This document shows, in pieces, positions 1 through 11,265 of a stretch of DNA of 64,000 nt. The notes below the pieces were generated by a model. The model was given only the letters and a program-made list of their open reading frames with translations, did no database searches and had not been told where the DNA came from. A program made the position numbers and the translations under genes. Every line of letters starts with the position of its first letter. Position 1 is the stretch's first letter. This DNA is from Halichoerus grypus (taxonomy: Eukaryota > Chordata > Mammalia > Carnivora > Phocidae), in the NCBI RefSeq assembly GCF_964656455.1, contig NC_135713.1, positions 188,722,187 through 188,786,186 of the forward strand, read 5' to 3'.

Positions 1-1234
1 TACATTATCCTTTTGGGGCCTCATAGACTCCCCACAAATTCATATCTCCATTTGCAGTTGAGGAAATCTTGGGACTTCTGGTCACAGAGCTGACAGAGAC
101 ACACTCCGACACCAGGCTGCGACTCCTGCCCTTGCTGAAGGGCACTCCCATTCCCATCTGCAGGCAAGTAGGCACCGCCCTGGGCCTGAGCACCAGCAAG
201 AAGTTCATATGAGTGTCTTTGTGGGACCACGGAAGTCCTGTTCTCCTGTAGGTGCAGGCGATATCTGGGACCAAGTGGTAGATGTCCGGGTCCTACCACT
301 CAGGGACCCGCAGTCCCGTGGGAGGGCAGCGGGCCCTGCCCTTTAAAGCTCTTAGGAACACAGGGACCCTTTCGTTTCCTCAGGCGCTGTCCAGCCCCTC
401 ATGCACTCCTCTGCATCAGAGATAGGTGAGCCTGCAGTGGCCTCATGACTGAGGGCTGCAGCTGCACACGCATGTCCTGTTGGGTCATGGAAGTCCTCTT
501 CTGGTTGTGCCTCGTGGTCCTCAGGACCCACTGGCAGAGTACAGAGGTATCAGGCAATTTTCTGCCAAACACATCATCCTCCGCACCTGCAAGGCGATTT
601 GACATCGCGATCAACATGTTCCCAAGACAAGTAAGGACAGGCGACGTCAGGGACCGAGAGCCTGTGCAGTGAGCGTGTAGGATGACTTGGAGTAATCCAT
701 GACCATCTAAGGGAAAAAACAGCCTCCAGCGTTTCGGGAAGGAACTGTGAAGCGTTCCAGGGAAGTCAACGTGACGCTCCAGGAGCAGAGCTTAGGCGGC
801 GGTGGGTGGGAGGGCGGGGGGTGGGCAGACTAAGTGAGGAAGAAGAAAGAGAAAAGAGCATGGGCATTCATAGGACTCAACGATAGACAGAAGGCTGGCG
901 CTTCTGGTCCCGAACTAATGCATGATGCTGCCTCGGCGCTCAGGGATGTGAGGCTGGATTCAGGCTCTGAGAGGAAGGGCAGACTTAGGCCCTGAGTCAC
1001 CTCCCGGGAGCAGTGGAGGGACCTCTGATGAGCTAGGAAGGCTCCTGTCTGGTGCACACACCAAAGTTGAAGACCAGCTACGCGGGAGGCTCTGGACAGA
1101 CTGCCAAGACCAAACACGCCTCCTGCTGGTCCTTAGGACCTGGGGGTTTGCCTGATGAGGTGGCAACCCAGACACGACCTGGGTTGCTTCCTACTTGCTA
1201 AGTATTGGCCAAATGCTTCATGTACATTTTCTTT

Positions 1235-1335
1235 AATTCTTGAAGTAATTTTCAACATAGGTATCAAGGTTCCCATTTCAGGGATGAGGAAATCAAGACT
1301 GAGATGGGTAAAGTCATGTCGGAGTTTGGTATCTC
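1235..1335 (+). mobile_element. MIR SINE fragment inside the array unit
   Basis: The core CCCATTTCAGGGATGAGGAAA followed by a GAGATGGGTAAAGTCATG-like stretch resembles the MIR consensus (bases to ...GATGAGGAAACTGAGG...). The same fragment recurs in every array unit, for example near 11.75-11.88 kb in reverse and 48.46-48.56 kb forward, so it predates the unit's duplication. Confidence 0.6.
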
Positions 1336-1807
1336 CCAGAAGCTACTCTGAAGAACAACATCCAGGCATGTTGTTTCTTTGGCGAGGGCCGATCCCACTG
1401 GTTGGAGTGTGGGAAAGTGACACAGGGAAGAGGCACTACGAGTCCAGCGTGCCAGCTTGCAAGTGAAGCTTAAACCTGAGAGAGATATCAGAAATGATGT
1501 AACACACTCATTGGGCTTCTCCTAATTCAGCAACAAGGGATCTGGAGTCTTTATAAACCAACTCTCCAGAAGCATCGGTTGAGCGTTTCTGTCAGCGTGT
1601 CACGCACCAGGCAGCGTGACATTCCGCTGTGGCATGAAAACAGCCATTAGGCATAGAGATGCCGATGCGGTGGGTAGAAATTGTCCCGAACACAGGAAGA
1701 TCTGAGATAAATGACTGGCATATTTAAGGCATCATCTATGGTCTACGGTCTTCTTCACTCACCCAATATTTTCTTAATGATGGTGGACAGGCACAATTTG
1801 TATAAGA

Positions 1808-1912
1808 GGAAGACAGAGGAGGAAGAAGAGGGAAGAGAGGAGGAGACGGGAGGCAGGGAGAGAGGAAGGTAGACGGAGGGAGGGAAAGGGGGAGGAAGAG
1901 AAAACAGTAACT
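1808..1912 (+). repeat. GA-rich polypurine tract
   Basis: About 100 bases are nearly all A and G (AGGAGGAAGAAGAGGGAAG-type). The tract recurs in each unit: as polypyrimidine near 11.16-11.26, 15.35-15.45, 19.31-19.41 and 23.28-23.38 kb, and as polypurine near 44.87-45.14 (expanded), 49.03-49.14 and 50.89-50.95 kb. Confidence 0.85.
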
Positions 1913-2682
1913 GTGTAGTCAGTGCATTAAGTAACTCACTCTGCTGGTTAATAAGGTGAGGACTAGAGTCACCAACTCATCCTGGTTTTCCCAAACTGCC
2001 CCAGGTATATCACTGAACGTCCCACATCCTCTAAAAGCCCTCGTTTCTGGGTGAATCAGGATTGCTGGTCACTCAGGAAGTTTGGTGACTGATGCTTGCT
2101 TGGTCTTGGTGTACCGCTGCTGTTTCTATCCACCTGCTTGATTCTGCCTTGACATATGGAAGAGATGAAGTCCCATATCTTCCACCCAAGTGTCTTTGAT
2201 TGAACTGGGATATTGAGGTGGGGTGGGGTGCTACAAGAGACAGATGCTGTGGGAGTCTAGAATCAGGCTTTGTGGGGAAACTGACTTGGTCTCATGCATG
2301 ATTCCAATTCATCTCTATGAACATATCAACTACAATCATGCCCCTCATCTCAGGGATAGTCCTAATCTACATGCAACCTAAGGACCAACCTTGGGGAAGG
2401 GCCACTAAACTGACTCACCAACCACTTCCCAGGCCAGTGGGAATTACGTCACATGATGAAATTATTGAAACAAGAATGATGCTTCTGTTGTGACCACCTT
2501 GCTTTCATCTGAAAATGTTTTTATGAGTTAATCTCAATTAAGAAACACATTAATCATTTATTTTTTAAAGATTCAAAATATTTAAGGAGAAGCTTTCTCT
2601 TTTATAATTCCCCAGTGACTTTGGAAATCAAGGTAAACAATAAGGAAATCCTATTCTTGCTCCAAATTTGGGGCGTCCAGTG

Positions 2683-2689
2683 CCTAAAA
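2683..2689 (+). promoter_or_regulatory. Degenerate TATA-like box of the first KRTAP pseudogene
   Basis: The CATAAAA box of intact copies is CCTAAAA here, and the inverted CCAAT box just upstream is absent: TTGCTCCAAATTTGG replaces GCCCATTGGTCCAAATTTGG. The promoter therefore looks decayed, in line with the broken coding region 77 bases downstream. Confidence 0.55.
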
Positions 2690-2765
2690 GTCCCATAATT
2701 GGAAGAGGCATCAGAATCTGAGAAACTCACCTGTGAACAGAAGCCCCCTCTCCATCCGTGACAAT

Positions 2766-3080
2766 GTGACAGAGTCATGCTACTCCCCCTGCTGCCAGCC
2801 TATGTGCTGCAGGACCACCTGCTGCCGGCCCAGCTGCTCCAGGTGCACTGGCAGCTGTGGATAAGGAGGCTGTGGGTCCGGCTGCTGCCAGCCTTGCTGC
2901 TGCTGCCCAAATTGCTGTCAAACCACCTACTGTAGGACCACCTGCTTCCAGCCCAGCTGTTGTGGTTCCTACTGCTGCCACCTCTGCTGCCGTTCAAGGT
3001 GCTTTCAGACCACCTGCGATAGGACCACCTGCTGCTGCCCTTGTCATATGTCCAACTGCTGCCAGGCTTCCTGCTCCTGA
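2766..3080 (+). pseudogene. KRTAP9-like pseudogene, start lost and premature stop
   Basis: Aligned to intact copies, the ATG position reads GTG (2766-2768), followed by codons for TESCYSPCCQPMCC, the recognisable KRTAP N-terminus. Codon 33 is TAA (2862-2864) where intact genes have CAA in TGT-GGA-CAA. The frame is otherwise open for 104 codons to a TGA at 3078-3080, with RTTCC, SCCG and CCQ motifs throughout. It lacks the CRRTCY/CLPGCL block of the longer copies, so an internal deletion is also likely. It ends at the older TGA, not at the TAG used by the longer paralogs. Start and promoter are both damaged, so expression as a normal KRTAP is unlikely. Confidence 0.85.
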
Positions 3081-3520
3081 TTGCCTTTACACAAACCACC
3101 CTCTTCTGCACACAACCTTTGTTAACTAACTTTTCTTTTGGGGGCAAATTCACTTCCTGGACTTTGCTCAAAACCAGCATACTATCACCATAATTTCTGT
3201 CTGTTTAAGAACTTGTGAATCAACTTGATGGAGAGCAGAGTACTTTACCCAGTTCTCTTCCTCCTGTGTAGATGATCACGTGCCACTTTGGTGCATCCTC
3301 AGTATGGAGTGTTGGTCTCTGCTTTGACACTGTATCATGATCTTCACCTTCTCCTTCCAAGTAACTCAGGAAAATAAGTCCTCATAACTTTTTCTTAGGT
3401 GTCGGCTACTGATCATCATAATAATCTGTTTTTTAATGTATTTATGATTTATATATTCTGCTTTATTCTTTCCATAGTCATTCTGAATTGTCTTCATTGA
3501 AGCAGGACCTCTTACCTCTA
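3081..3520 (+). other. 3' flank of the first KRTAP pseudogene, no gene
   Basis: Weakly resembles the 3' untranslated region of intact copies (AAGAACTTGTGAATCAACTTGATGG matches the conserved AAGCTTCTGAATCAGCTTGA region). The AATAAA position reads AATAAG (GAAAATAAGTCC near 3.37 kb). No further coding sequence is visible. Confidence 0.5.
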
Positions 3521-3620
3521 TTTCTTTTTTTTTAATTAAATTTAATTTTTTATTATGTTCTGTTAGCCACTTATAGTACATCATTAGTTTTTGATGTGGT
3601 TAAATCCTGTGCCATTATTC
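3521..3620 (-). mobile_element. L1 3' end fragment, antisense
   Basis: Poly-T followed by sequence like the reverse complement of the carnivore L1 3' end (TTAGCCACTTATAGTACATC then ATTAGTTTTTGATGTGG). Short and diverged. Confidence 0.55.
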
Positions 3621-3689
3621 ATCCCAAACTGTGTTTTGTTTTATTGTACAGCATTCCTGCCATAGGGACCTATATACATATTGCACATC

Positions 3690-4620
3690 ACATGCATCCC
3701 TCAAGTCAGATTCTCCATTTTTCAGATGAGAAAATTTCACTGTGTGATGTTTTGTAGGTAAAAATGGACAGCCTCAGATCAAAAACTGCATCTTTTGCTC
3801 CTGTTCAAGGGCACATACATATACATATCAGGACAAGTAGAAATGAAACTTCAGCAAGATGTGCACTTGAATTTATCCTTAACAATAGAAGGAATAATCC
3901 CTTAAATATGCAGATAACATTTACCAAGTTCTTCCCAAATCAGTGTCCCACACCTCAGTGAGCAGCAGCTGTTTCAGTCGGGGAACAGTGGCTGCATTTA
4001 AGAGCTCTCATGAATGCAGGGAAACTTTCCTTGTCTCAGGATCTGACCAGCCCCTCATGTAATTGATCTGCATCAAGTCATTTTGAGCATCCATTGTATC
4101 CTTACGAGAGAGGGGCTCATTTATTGGCATTTGTCCTTCGGTATCATGTAAATCAAATTCTTGTATGTCCTCCTCCTCCTGAGTTCCTTTTTAGAGCAAA
4201 AAGAATTCAGTAATCCCCAGCAAAATATAGACCCTGTAGCATGCTTCCCAACGTTAAACCAACTTGCTTCAATGTGGTATTGTTCACTTTCAGGAGGGAT
4301 GTTACCCCATTAAGGGCTTGACATCAGTCTCTGCTGCTGACAAACAGTACATTCAGCAGAGACCGCCATGGTGAGAAAAGCAAATGCTGTTGGTTCCATG
4401 CAAAGCCTCTCTGTTTCATGCCATGTGGCTACTTTGTTCATGGTCTCCAGTGTAAATACTGGAGCATCTGAGGAGAGATGGGGTACATTATCCCAGACTC
4501 TCAAGTGATAGATACTATCTGGTGGGCAATGATGTGGGACACAGAGAGGGAACACTTTCTGTCCACATACCCATCTCTGTCTAAATGATTCTCTAATTTT
4601 TCAATCTTGCTGCTTTCAGA
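3690..4620 (+). repeat. Strongly diverged array-unit sequence
   Basis: Islands match the unit in order. TTAAGAGCTCTCATGAATGCAGGGAAAC and CCAGCCCCTCATG near 3.99-4.06 kb correspond to TAAAGCTCTTAGGAACACAGGGACC and CCAGCCCCTCATG at 0.34-0.40 kb. This suggests an old unit 3' of the first pseudogene. No gene is recognised. Confidence 0.45.
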
Positions 4621-5333
4621 TCTCAAACCAAGCAACCTAGATTTTCACCACTTGCCAACAGCCCATGAACACCGTTCCCTCAGCTCACTTTCCTCCAAAC
4701 AAAATGTATAACCATGTGTGCTGCTCACAGTTCTTCTCACTGGGAGTATTCCCACTTTCCACTCCCTTTTCAGACCAGAAGTTGCTGATCTGTTGTAAAA
4801 ATTCCATATGTGGCATAAAAAATTCCGTATGATAGCCCCTGCTACTGGGGCTATCAACTGATAAAATTCAAGGTATTCCATGATCATGTTCTATTTCATT
4901 AGGTTTCTGCAGGAATCAAATGGAATTATAAACAAATAATGTATCATTTAGTCATTTAGGTCAACGCCAAACTCTGGATATGAAATTGCTTCTTGTTAGT
5001 ACCTTGGTCTGGAGGTTTAATTTGTAAATTTGAGGTATGTTTGAGTTTATGTTAAGTAATAGACAGAGGGGTAAACAAAAGAGGCAAAACCAAGGTTATT
5101 GAGGGAAAAAAAGATCTATACTATTAAGGATTTTTGAATAAGATTTATTTCTGCTGTATTCCTCAAAAATGTAAGAATTGTGATCTCCTATTGAAGGTAT
5201 CTGCCTAAAGACTGGCTGACATAATAAAGGAGGGGAAAAAAGAGAAAAAAATAATTCTAGATTAATCCATGGGTGGACATACTATTTAAGTTGGAAGTGG
5301 GGGAAAAAGATATATATAGAAGGATGGATGATG
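4621..5333. other. No gene recognised
   Basis: AT-rich single-copy-looking sequence. Open frames are short, with no family resemblance that I can see. Confidence 0.5.
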
Positions 5334-5533
5334 GGGCACCTGGATGGCTCAGTTGGTTAGCAACTGACTCTTGATTTCAGCTCAGGTCACGATCTCAGGG
5401 CCATGAGATTGAGCCCTGCATCCAGCCCTGCTCAGCATGGAGCCTGCTTAAAGATTCTTTCTCCCTCTCCCTTTGCCCCCCCCAACCCCGCTCATGCTCC
5501 CTCCCTCTCTTTCTCTCTCTCAAAAAAAAAAAA
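5334..5533 (+). mobile_element. SINEC (tRNA-Lys-derived carnivore SINE)
   Basis: Begins GGGGCACCTGGATGGCTCAGTTGG, contains a GATTGAGCCC B-box-like part, a TC-rich stretch and a poly-A tail. Flanking GATGGATGA-like direct repeats look like target site duplications. Confidence 0.9.
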
Positions 5534-5699
5534 AATGATGGATGACACAAAATATAGGAGAAACTTTCATGACGGGGCATAAATGTAGCCTATATTTTCC
5601 CCAAAACACATAGCTAGTGAGTAGCAGAACAGGAATTTGAATACTCTTCTCTATGATTCCAATTCTCATAACTAAGATCTGTTGTCTTCTCTTCTATGA

Positions 5700-6870
5700 T
5701 AGAGAACTTAATGGTTGAAGATACAGCAACTTCTTTCAAGATACATCTCCAAAAGCTAGTGAAACAAAAGCAAAGATGAACTTTTGGGACTTCATCAAGA
5801 TAAAAAGCTTCTGCACAGCAAAGGAAACAGTCAACAAAACAAAGAGGCAACCCATGGAATTGGAGAAGATATTTGCAAATGACACTACAGATAAAGGGCT
5901 AGTATCCAAGATCGATAAAGAACGTCTCAAACTCAACACCCAAAAAACAAATAATCAAGTCAAAAAATGGGCAGAAGATATGAAAAGACACTTCTCTGAA
6001 GAAGACATACAAATGGCTAACAGACACATGAAAAAATGTTCATCATCAGCCATCAGGGAAATTCAAATTAAAACCACATTGAGATACCACCTTACATCAG
6101 TTAGAATGGCAAAAATGGACAGGGAAAGAAACAACAAATGTTGGAGAGGTTGTGGAGAAAGGGGAACCCTCTTACACTGTTGGTGGGAATGCAAGTTGGT
6201 ACAGATACTTTGGAAAACAGTGTGGAGGTTCCTCAAAAAGTTAAAAATAGAGCTACCCTACAACCCAGCAATTGCACTCCGGGGTATTTACCCCAAAGAC
6301 ACAGATGTAGTGAAAAAAAGGGCCATATGCACCCCAATGTTCATAGCAGCAATGTCAGCAATAGCCAAACTGTGGAAAGAGCCGAGATACCCTTCAACAG
6401 ATGAGTGGATAAAGAAGATGTGGTCCATATATACAATGGAATATTACTCAGCCATCAGAAAGGATGAATACCCAACTTTTACATCAACATGGATGGAACT
6501 GGAGGAGATTATGCTAAGTCAAATAAGTCAAGCAGAGAAAGTCAATTATCATATGGTTTCACTTATTTGTGGAACATAAGGAATAACATGGAGGACATTA
6601 GGAGAAGGAAGGGAAAAATGAAGGGAGGGAAATCGGTGGGAGAGATGAACTATGAGAGACTGTGGACTCTGAGAAACAAACAGGGTTTTAGAGAGGAGAG
6701 GGGAGGGGGGATTGGTTAGCCCGGTGATGGGTATTAAGGAGGGCACATACTGCATGGAGCATTGGGTGTTAAACGAAAACAATGGATGTGGATCACCACA
6801 TCAAAAACTAATGATGTATTGTATGGTGAGTAACATAACATAATAAAATTAAAAATAAATAAATAATAAT
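5700..6870 (+). mobile_element. 5'-truncated carnivore L1 with ORF2 C-terminus and 3' UTR
   Basis: Positions 5776-6579 encode 267 residues of the C-terminal third of L1 ORF2, including the cysteine-rich knuckle [18 protein letters not shown] and the [20 protein letters not shown] segment. A 3' UTR with a GA-rich block and the ATGATGTATTGTATGGTGAG motif follows, ending in an A-rich tail near 6.87 kb. The endonuclease and reverse transcriptase parts are missing, so it is a dead 3' fragment despite the long open frame. Confidence 0.9.
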
Positions 6871-6999
6871 TGGAGATGAATAGTTGAACAATTGTTGAGG
6901 GAGCTTAGTACAGAAAATGGATAATGCAAACTAGAAGGATCTTACAAAAATGGCACAAACACGGGTAGGCTCCATAATGGGGTGAGGGTGGATGCTAGA

Positions 7000-7290
7000 A
7001 GCTCTATAGAACTTTTTCCTATGTTTCCATCTAGAAGGTTTGTAGTTTTAAGCTTTACATTTAAGTCTATAATCCATGTGAGTTGGATTTTGTATATGAT
7101 GTGAAGTATGGGTTGAAGTTTTTTTTTTTTTTTTGCACTATGTTTAATTGTTCCAACACCATTTGTTTAAAAGACCACACTTTCTCTGCATATTAACTTT
7201 GCACCTTTCTTCAGAAATCAATGCATATTAAATGTGTGTCTGTTTCTGGACTCTCCCTTTTGTTCCACTGATCTGTATCTTCATCATTTC
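7000..7290 (-). mobile_element. Old L1 ORF2 fragment, antisense
   Basis: CCAACACCATTTGTTTAAAAG and TCTGGACTCTCCCTTTTGTTCC are the reverse complement of a well-known segment of L1 ORF2. Diverged and broken. Confidence 0.6.
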
Positions 7291-7319
7291 ATCTGTACCC
7301 CACAAAACAGCTCTGTTTT

Positions 7320-7510
7320 TGAAGCCAAGATGGTGTTTCACTGTACATGCAATTTCATACAAGTTACTTTACTCAACACTGATTTCCTCAGCTTCAATAT
7401 GGGGGTAATACCCACTTTTCAGGATTGTATGAGAATTAAAATTAGTGCAGATAAAGCATCTATCTCAGTATCCAGGGTATGGTAGGCCCTCAGGAATTCT
7501 TAGTAATTCT
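7320..7510 (+). mobile_element. MIR SINE fragment
   Basis: CAAGTTACTTTACTCAACACTGATTTCCTCAGCTTCAATATGGGGGTAATACC followed by GAGAATTAAAAT and a GTATGGTAGGCCCTCAGGAATT end fits the MIR layout in sense orientation. Confidence 0.6.
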
Positions 7511-7652
7511 TTCCATCCATTCTCTACATTGTAAAATTTAGTAATCTGGCAGATAATTCCAGATACATCCTCTAGGAAGATCACACTCTGTTTCATATCT
7601 AGTGTGTTAACTAATCCAGAGCATTTTTATATCTCTTAAGAAGGTGGCCATA

Positions 7653-7856
7653 GGGGCACCTGGGTGGCCCAGTCAGTTGAGTGTCTGCCTTTGGCTCGGG
7701 TCATGGTCTCAGGGTCATGGGATCGGGTCCTGTGTCGGGCTCCCTGCTCTGTGGGGAGCCTGCTTCTCCTTTTCCTTCTGCCTGCTGCTCCCCCTGCTTG
7801 TGCTCTCTCTCTCTCTGACAGATAAATAGATAAAATCTTTAAAAAAAAAAAAAAAA
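7653..7856 (+). mobile_element. SINEC element with target site duplication
   Basis: GGGGCACCTGGGTGGCCCAG start, TC-rich region and A tail. The flanks AAGAAGGTGGCCATA and AAGAACGTGGCCATA form an imperfect 15-bp direct repeat. Confidence 0.92.
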
Positions 7857-8043
7857 GAACGTGGCCATAATCAAAACTTCTTATTTTCTGCACAGAGCCT
7901 TCTTAACCCTTATACTGCTGGGTGCCTTAGCTATTGTCTATTATTCAGCTTTTCATCCAAAGATCCAGGTTTCCTCCATTTGGGAACCAACCTAATGTCC
8001 ATCTTGATTTTGAATAGTGCATCCTTTCTGCTCCTTCTCTTTC

Positions 8044-8211
8044 TTTTTTTTTTTTTAAAGATTGTCAGAGAGCACAAGCAGAGGGAGTGGCAGGCAGAGA
8101 AGCAGGCTCCCCACCGAGCAAGGAGCCTGATGCGGGACTCGATCCCAGGACCCTGGGATCATGACCTGAGCTGAAGGCAGACACTTAATCGACTGAGCCA
8201 CCCAGGGGTCC
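8044..8211 (-). mobile_element. SINEC element, antisense
   Basis: Poly-T, AGAGAGCACAAGC, then the reverse complement of the SINEC body ending CTGAGCCACCCAGGGGTCCC. The flanking CTGCTCCTT repeats look like the target site duplication. Confidence 0.9.
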
Positions 8212-8529
8212 CTGCTCCTTTTTTTTCTTTCTCCTTTTTCCTGAAAATTCTGATTTTGATTTCCTTTAGCTTATGTGTCTTTATCTCATAAGACACAGGA
8301 AATTGTTCTCTTTCCATTAACAGCCCAAAGATTATGATTGGATCAAAGCATTATATGCCTACTGCATGGTTACCTCAATTATCAGGACTCTACAAACTTA
8401 TCTTAACAATGTCCAGGTCAGGAGACCAAATTGCCTTAAAGTTTGAGAGCCCAGGAATTGTGGCCTGAACTTGTGTGCTTTCCAAGAGTGATTCTTCATC
8501 TCAGTTTCTGTTAAGATAAATGAAATGAG

Positions 8530-8722
8530 GTGTGCCTGGGTGTCACAGTCAGTTAAGCATCTGACTCTTGGTTTTGGCTCAGGTCGTGATCTCAGAGATT
8601 GAGCCCCGAGTTGGGCTCTATGCTCAGCGTGGAATCTGCTTGAGATTCTCTCTCCATCTGCCTCTGCCTCCCTGCCCTGCTCATGCTCGCTCTCTCAAAT
8701 ATTAAAAAAAATAAATAAGTAA
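8530..8722 (+). mobile_element. Diverged SINEC element
   Basis: GTGCCTGGGTGTCACAGTCAGTTAAGC start, GATTGAGCCCCGAG middle and an A-rich end near 8.72 kb. More diverged than the SINEs in the young array. Confidence 0.85.
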
Positions 8723-9833
8723 AATGATACCAGCATGCCAATCCATGACATCAAAGAACAGATTCCTCCAGGCAAGAAAAGAGCCAGGAACACTTTATGT
8801 GCCAATGATCTTCATCTTGCTTTTGGTAACAGATTGCACTAGTGGCAGATTAGAATCCAGAGAAGATGTAAATGAAGCCTCCCTTCATTAACTAAAACTC
8901 TTAGAGGCAGTCTCTATGGTCAAAAAGGTGGGAAGAATATTTAGGAAGAGTTTTGTAGACTGAAATGGTTCTCTATATGAAAGATAATTATTTCCATTGT
9001 TAGAGAAACAACTCACACTGTATGCATTCCCTGTGCCCCATCACTAGTGTTATTTCTATTTATAGAAAGATGTAAATAAAAATGTCATTGACCTGAAATC
9101 AAAGGACCTGCTTCTGTCAATTATTCACAGTATAGTAAACCATTTCCTGCTCCCTAACTGAGAATGATAATGGAGTAATAATCTTGGCTCTGCCTAATTA
9201 GTAGGACAATTGTGATAACTGAATGAGATAAATATATAATGAAGCCCAAAAGTAAAACTTCAAAAAGGACTTCATAAAGGAAATGCTGTAAACACACATG
9301 CAAATGAACAAACAAAAAACCACACAAACAAACACATCCTGGAAGCAGGATAATACAGATTATTTTTAGAAAAAAACAGAAGGAAGAAAATTCAAAGGCA
9401 TTGTGAAGAGTTTGTAACCTGGCAGAAGTTACTAGTATATAATGCATATGTCTAAAGAGGTGATCAGTATTGATCACTGTGGAGAGCTAAATATACACTC
9501 AGAAGGAAGTGTTTAAGTGCCATAGAGGTGAAAGGTGATGATCGCTTTTCTGAGGCAGAGTGTGAATCAGTGGATGTTGACCAGCATCTGGAATTGACCA
9601 AATGGAGTGATCAGCAATTCCTACAGTGATCAAGAGAAAATAAGAATAAAATCGAATTGAAGTACACTGTATCCCCTCCATAGACACATAAGCATGGCAG
9701 AAAAAGATGACAGCAAGGTGCAGTGTAAGCATGTGTTCCCAGTAGTTTAGGGAGCGACTTCTTGCAAGACAGTAGCTTTGGCAAATGGTGTAGGAAATAT
9801 ATATCTGGTGAGTGATGGGTCTATAGCAAGTTA
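8723..9833. other. No gene recognised; MIR-like patch
   Basis: Mostly AT-rich non-coding sequence. About 9.08-9.26 kb resembles a degraded MIR (ACTGAGAATGATAATGGAGTAATAAT then GATAACTGAATGAGATAAATATATAATGAAGC). The part next to 9.83 kb is the 3' flank of the minus-strand pseudogene and does not align well with 3' flanks of the other copies. Confidence 0.45.
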
Positions 9834-9933
9834 ATCAGCAGCAGGAAGGCTGACAGCAGCTGGACGTGCAGCAAGGACAGCAGCAGGTGGTTCTACAGCA
9901 GGTGGTGTGGCAGGAGGTTGGGCAGCAGCAAGG

Positions 9934-10302
9934 CTAGCACCAGATGGACCCACAGCCCTGGGCTAGGCATCCAGGCAAGCAGCAACAGGTGGGGTGGTAG
10001 CAGGTCCTCCTGCAGTACTCGGGGGTACAATAGGCTGGCTGAAAGCGGCTGGACACACAGCAGGTTTGTCCACAGCCACTAGAACCACAGGAGCTGGGCC
10101 AGCAGCAGGTGGTCCTGCAGCAGGTGGTCTGACAGCAAGTTGGGCGGAAGCAGCAAGGCTGGCAGCAGCTGGACCCACAGCAGCTGGACCCACTGCCGCC
10201 TTGTCCACAGCCGCCGCCTCACCCGCAGCAGATGGGCTGGCACCGGGTGGTCCTACAGCACATACGCTGGCAGCAAGGGGAGCAGCAGCACGAGTTGGTC
10301 AT
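9934..10302 (-). pseudogene. KRTAP9-like pseudogene with a single in-frame TGA
   Basis: ATG at 10302 is followed by codons for [20 protein letters not shown]. Codon 28 (10221-10219) is TGA where the paralogs have TGC after a GGG codon. The reading frame is otherwise intact: one repeat module, then [38 protein letters not shown] and a TAG at 9936-9934, 122 codons in all. A further 32 codons stay open to a TGA at 9837-9835. The TATA-like box is also changed (TATGAAA in place of CATAAAA, near 10.385 kb). It is more diverged from the four neighbouring genes than they are from each other. One substitution broke it, so the loss may be recent or polymorphic. Confidence 0.85.
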
Positions 10303-11162
10303 AGTGTCACAAGTGGAGAGGGGGCTTCTGTTCGGAGGTGAGGTTTTCAGTTTCTGACTGGGGCCTCCTTACATTCTGGAGCTTTCATACACTGGACCCC
10401 CTGAAGTGTGGACCAAGAGCAGGACTTTCCTTGTTGTTGTTACCATCCTTTTCCATAGTCACTGGGAGCTGGTAGAAGAGGAAGTCCCCATTTTGTTATG
10501 AATTTTAAGAGAATAAGTGCTTAATGTGTTTACTAATTTAGATTAACTCATAGAAACGTTTTCAGATGAAGACAAGGTGGTCACATCAGCAGCATCATTC
10601 TTGTTTCAATAATTTCATCACGTGACATAACTCCCCCTGGCCTGGGAAGTGGTTGGCGAGTCAGTTTAGTGGTCCTTCCCCAGCGTTGGTCCTTAGGTTG
10701 CATGTAGATTAGGACTATCCCTGAGATGAGGGGCATGATTGTTGTTGGTATGTTCATAGAGATGAATTGGGATCATGCCTGAGCCCAAGTCGGTTTCCCC
10801 ACAAAGCCTGATTCCAGACTCCCACAGGCGTCAGTCTCTTGTGGCACCCTACCCCACCTCAGTGTCCCAGTTCAATCAAAGACACTTGGGTGGAAGATAT
10901 GGGACTTCATCTCTTCCATATGTCAAGGCAGAATCAAGCAGGTGGATAGAAACAGCAGCGGTACACCAAGACCAGGCAAGCATCAGTCACCAAACTTCCT
11001 GAGTGACCAGCAGTCCTGATTCACCCAGTAACGAGGGCTTTTAGAGGATGTGGGATGTTCAGTGATATACCTGGGGCAGTTTGGGAAAACCAGGATGAGT
11101 TGGTGACTCTAGTCCTCAACAAGCAGAGTGAGCTACTTGATGCACTGACTACACAGTTACTG

Positions 11163-11265
11163 TATTCTTTTCCCCCAACCTTCCCTCCCTCGGTCTACCT
11201 TCCTCTCTCCCTGCCTCCCATCACTTCCACTCTTCCCTCTTCTTCCTTCTCTGCCTCCCTCTTGT
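11163..11265 (-). repeat. Polypyrimidine tract of the array unit
   Basis: TC-rich run (CTTCCCTCCCTCGGTCTACC-type), the reverse complement of the GA tract at 1.81-1.91 kb. It recurs at 15349-15450, 19315-19416 and 23280-23390. Confidence 0.85.

Larger units (their letters stand above)
1..2540 (+). repeat. Plus-oriented copy of the KRTAP array unit, intergenic part, cut by window edge
   Basis: This stretch matches, in the same orientation, the intergenic sequence around 47.22-49.75 kb, and in reverse complement the spacers of the 10.6-26.8 kb array. Shared landmarks are the opening TTATCCTTTTGGGG block, the MIR near 1.25 kb, the GA-rich tract near 1.85 kb and the CACATGATG block near 2.45 kb (CACGTGATG in younger copies). 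It carries more substitutions than the young units. The short open frames in it are not conserved as protein and I do not regard them as genes. The unit continues beyond the left edge. Confidence 0.85.

Noticed and set aside
5776..6579. 267-codon open frame that could be taken for a host gene
   Set aside because: It is the C-terminal third of L1 ORF2 with its knuckle motif and L1 3' UTR.
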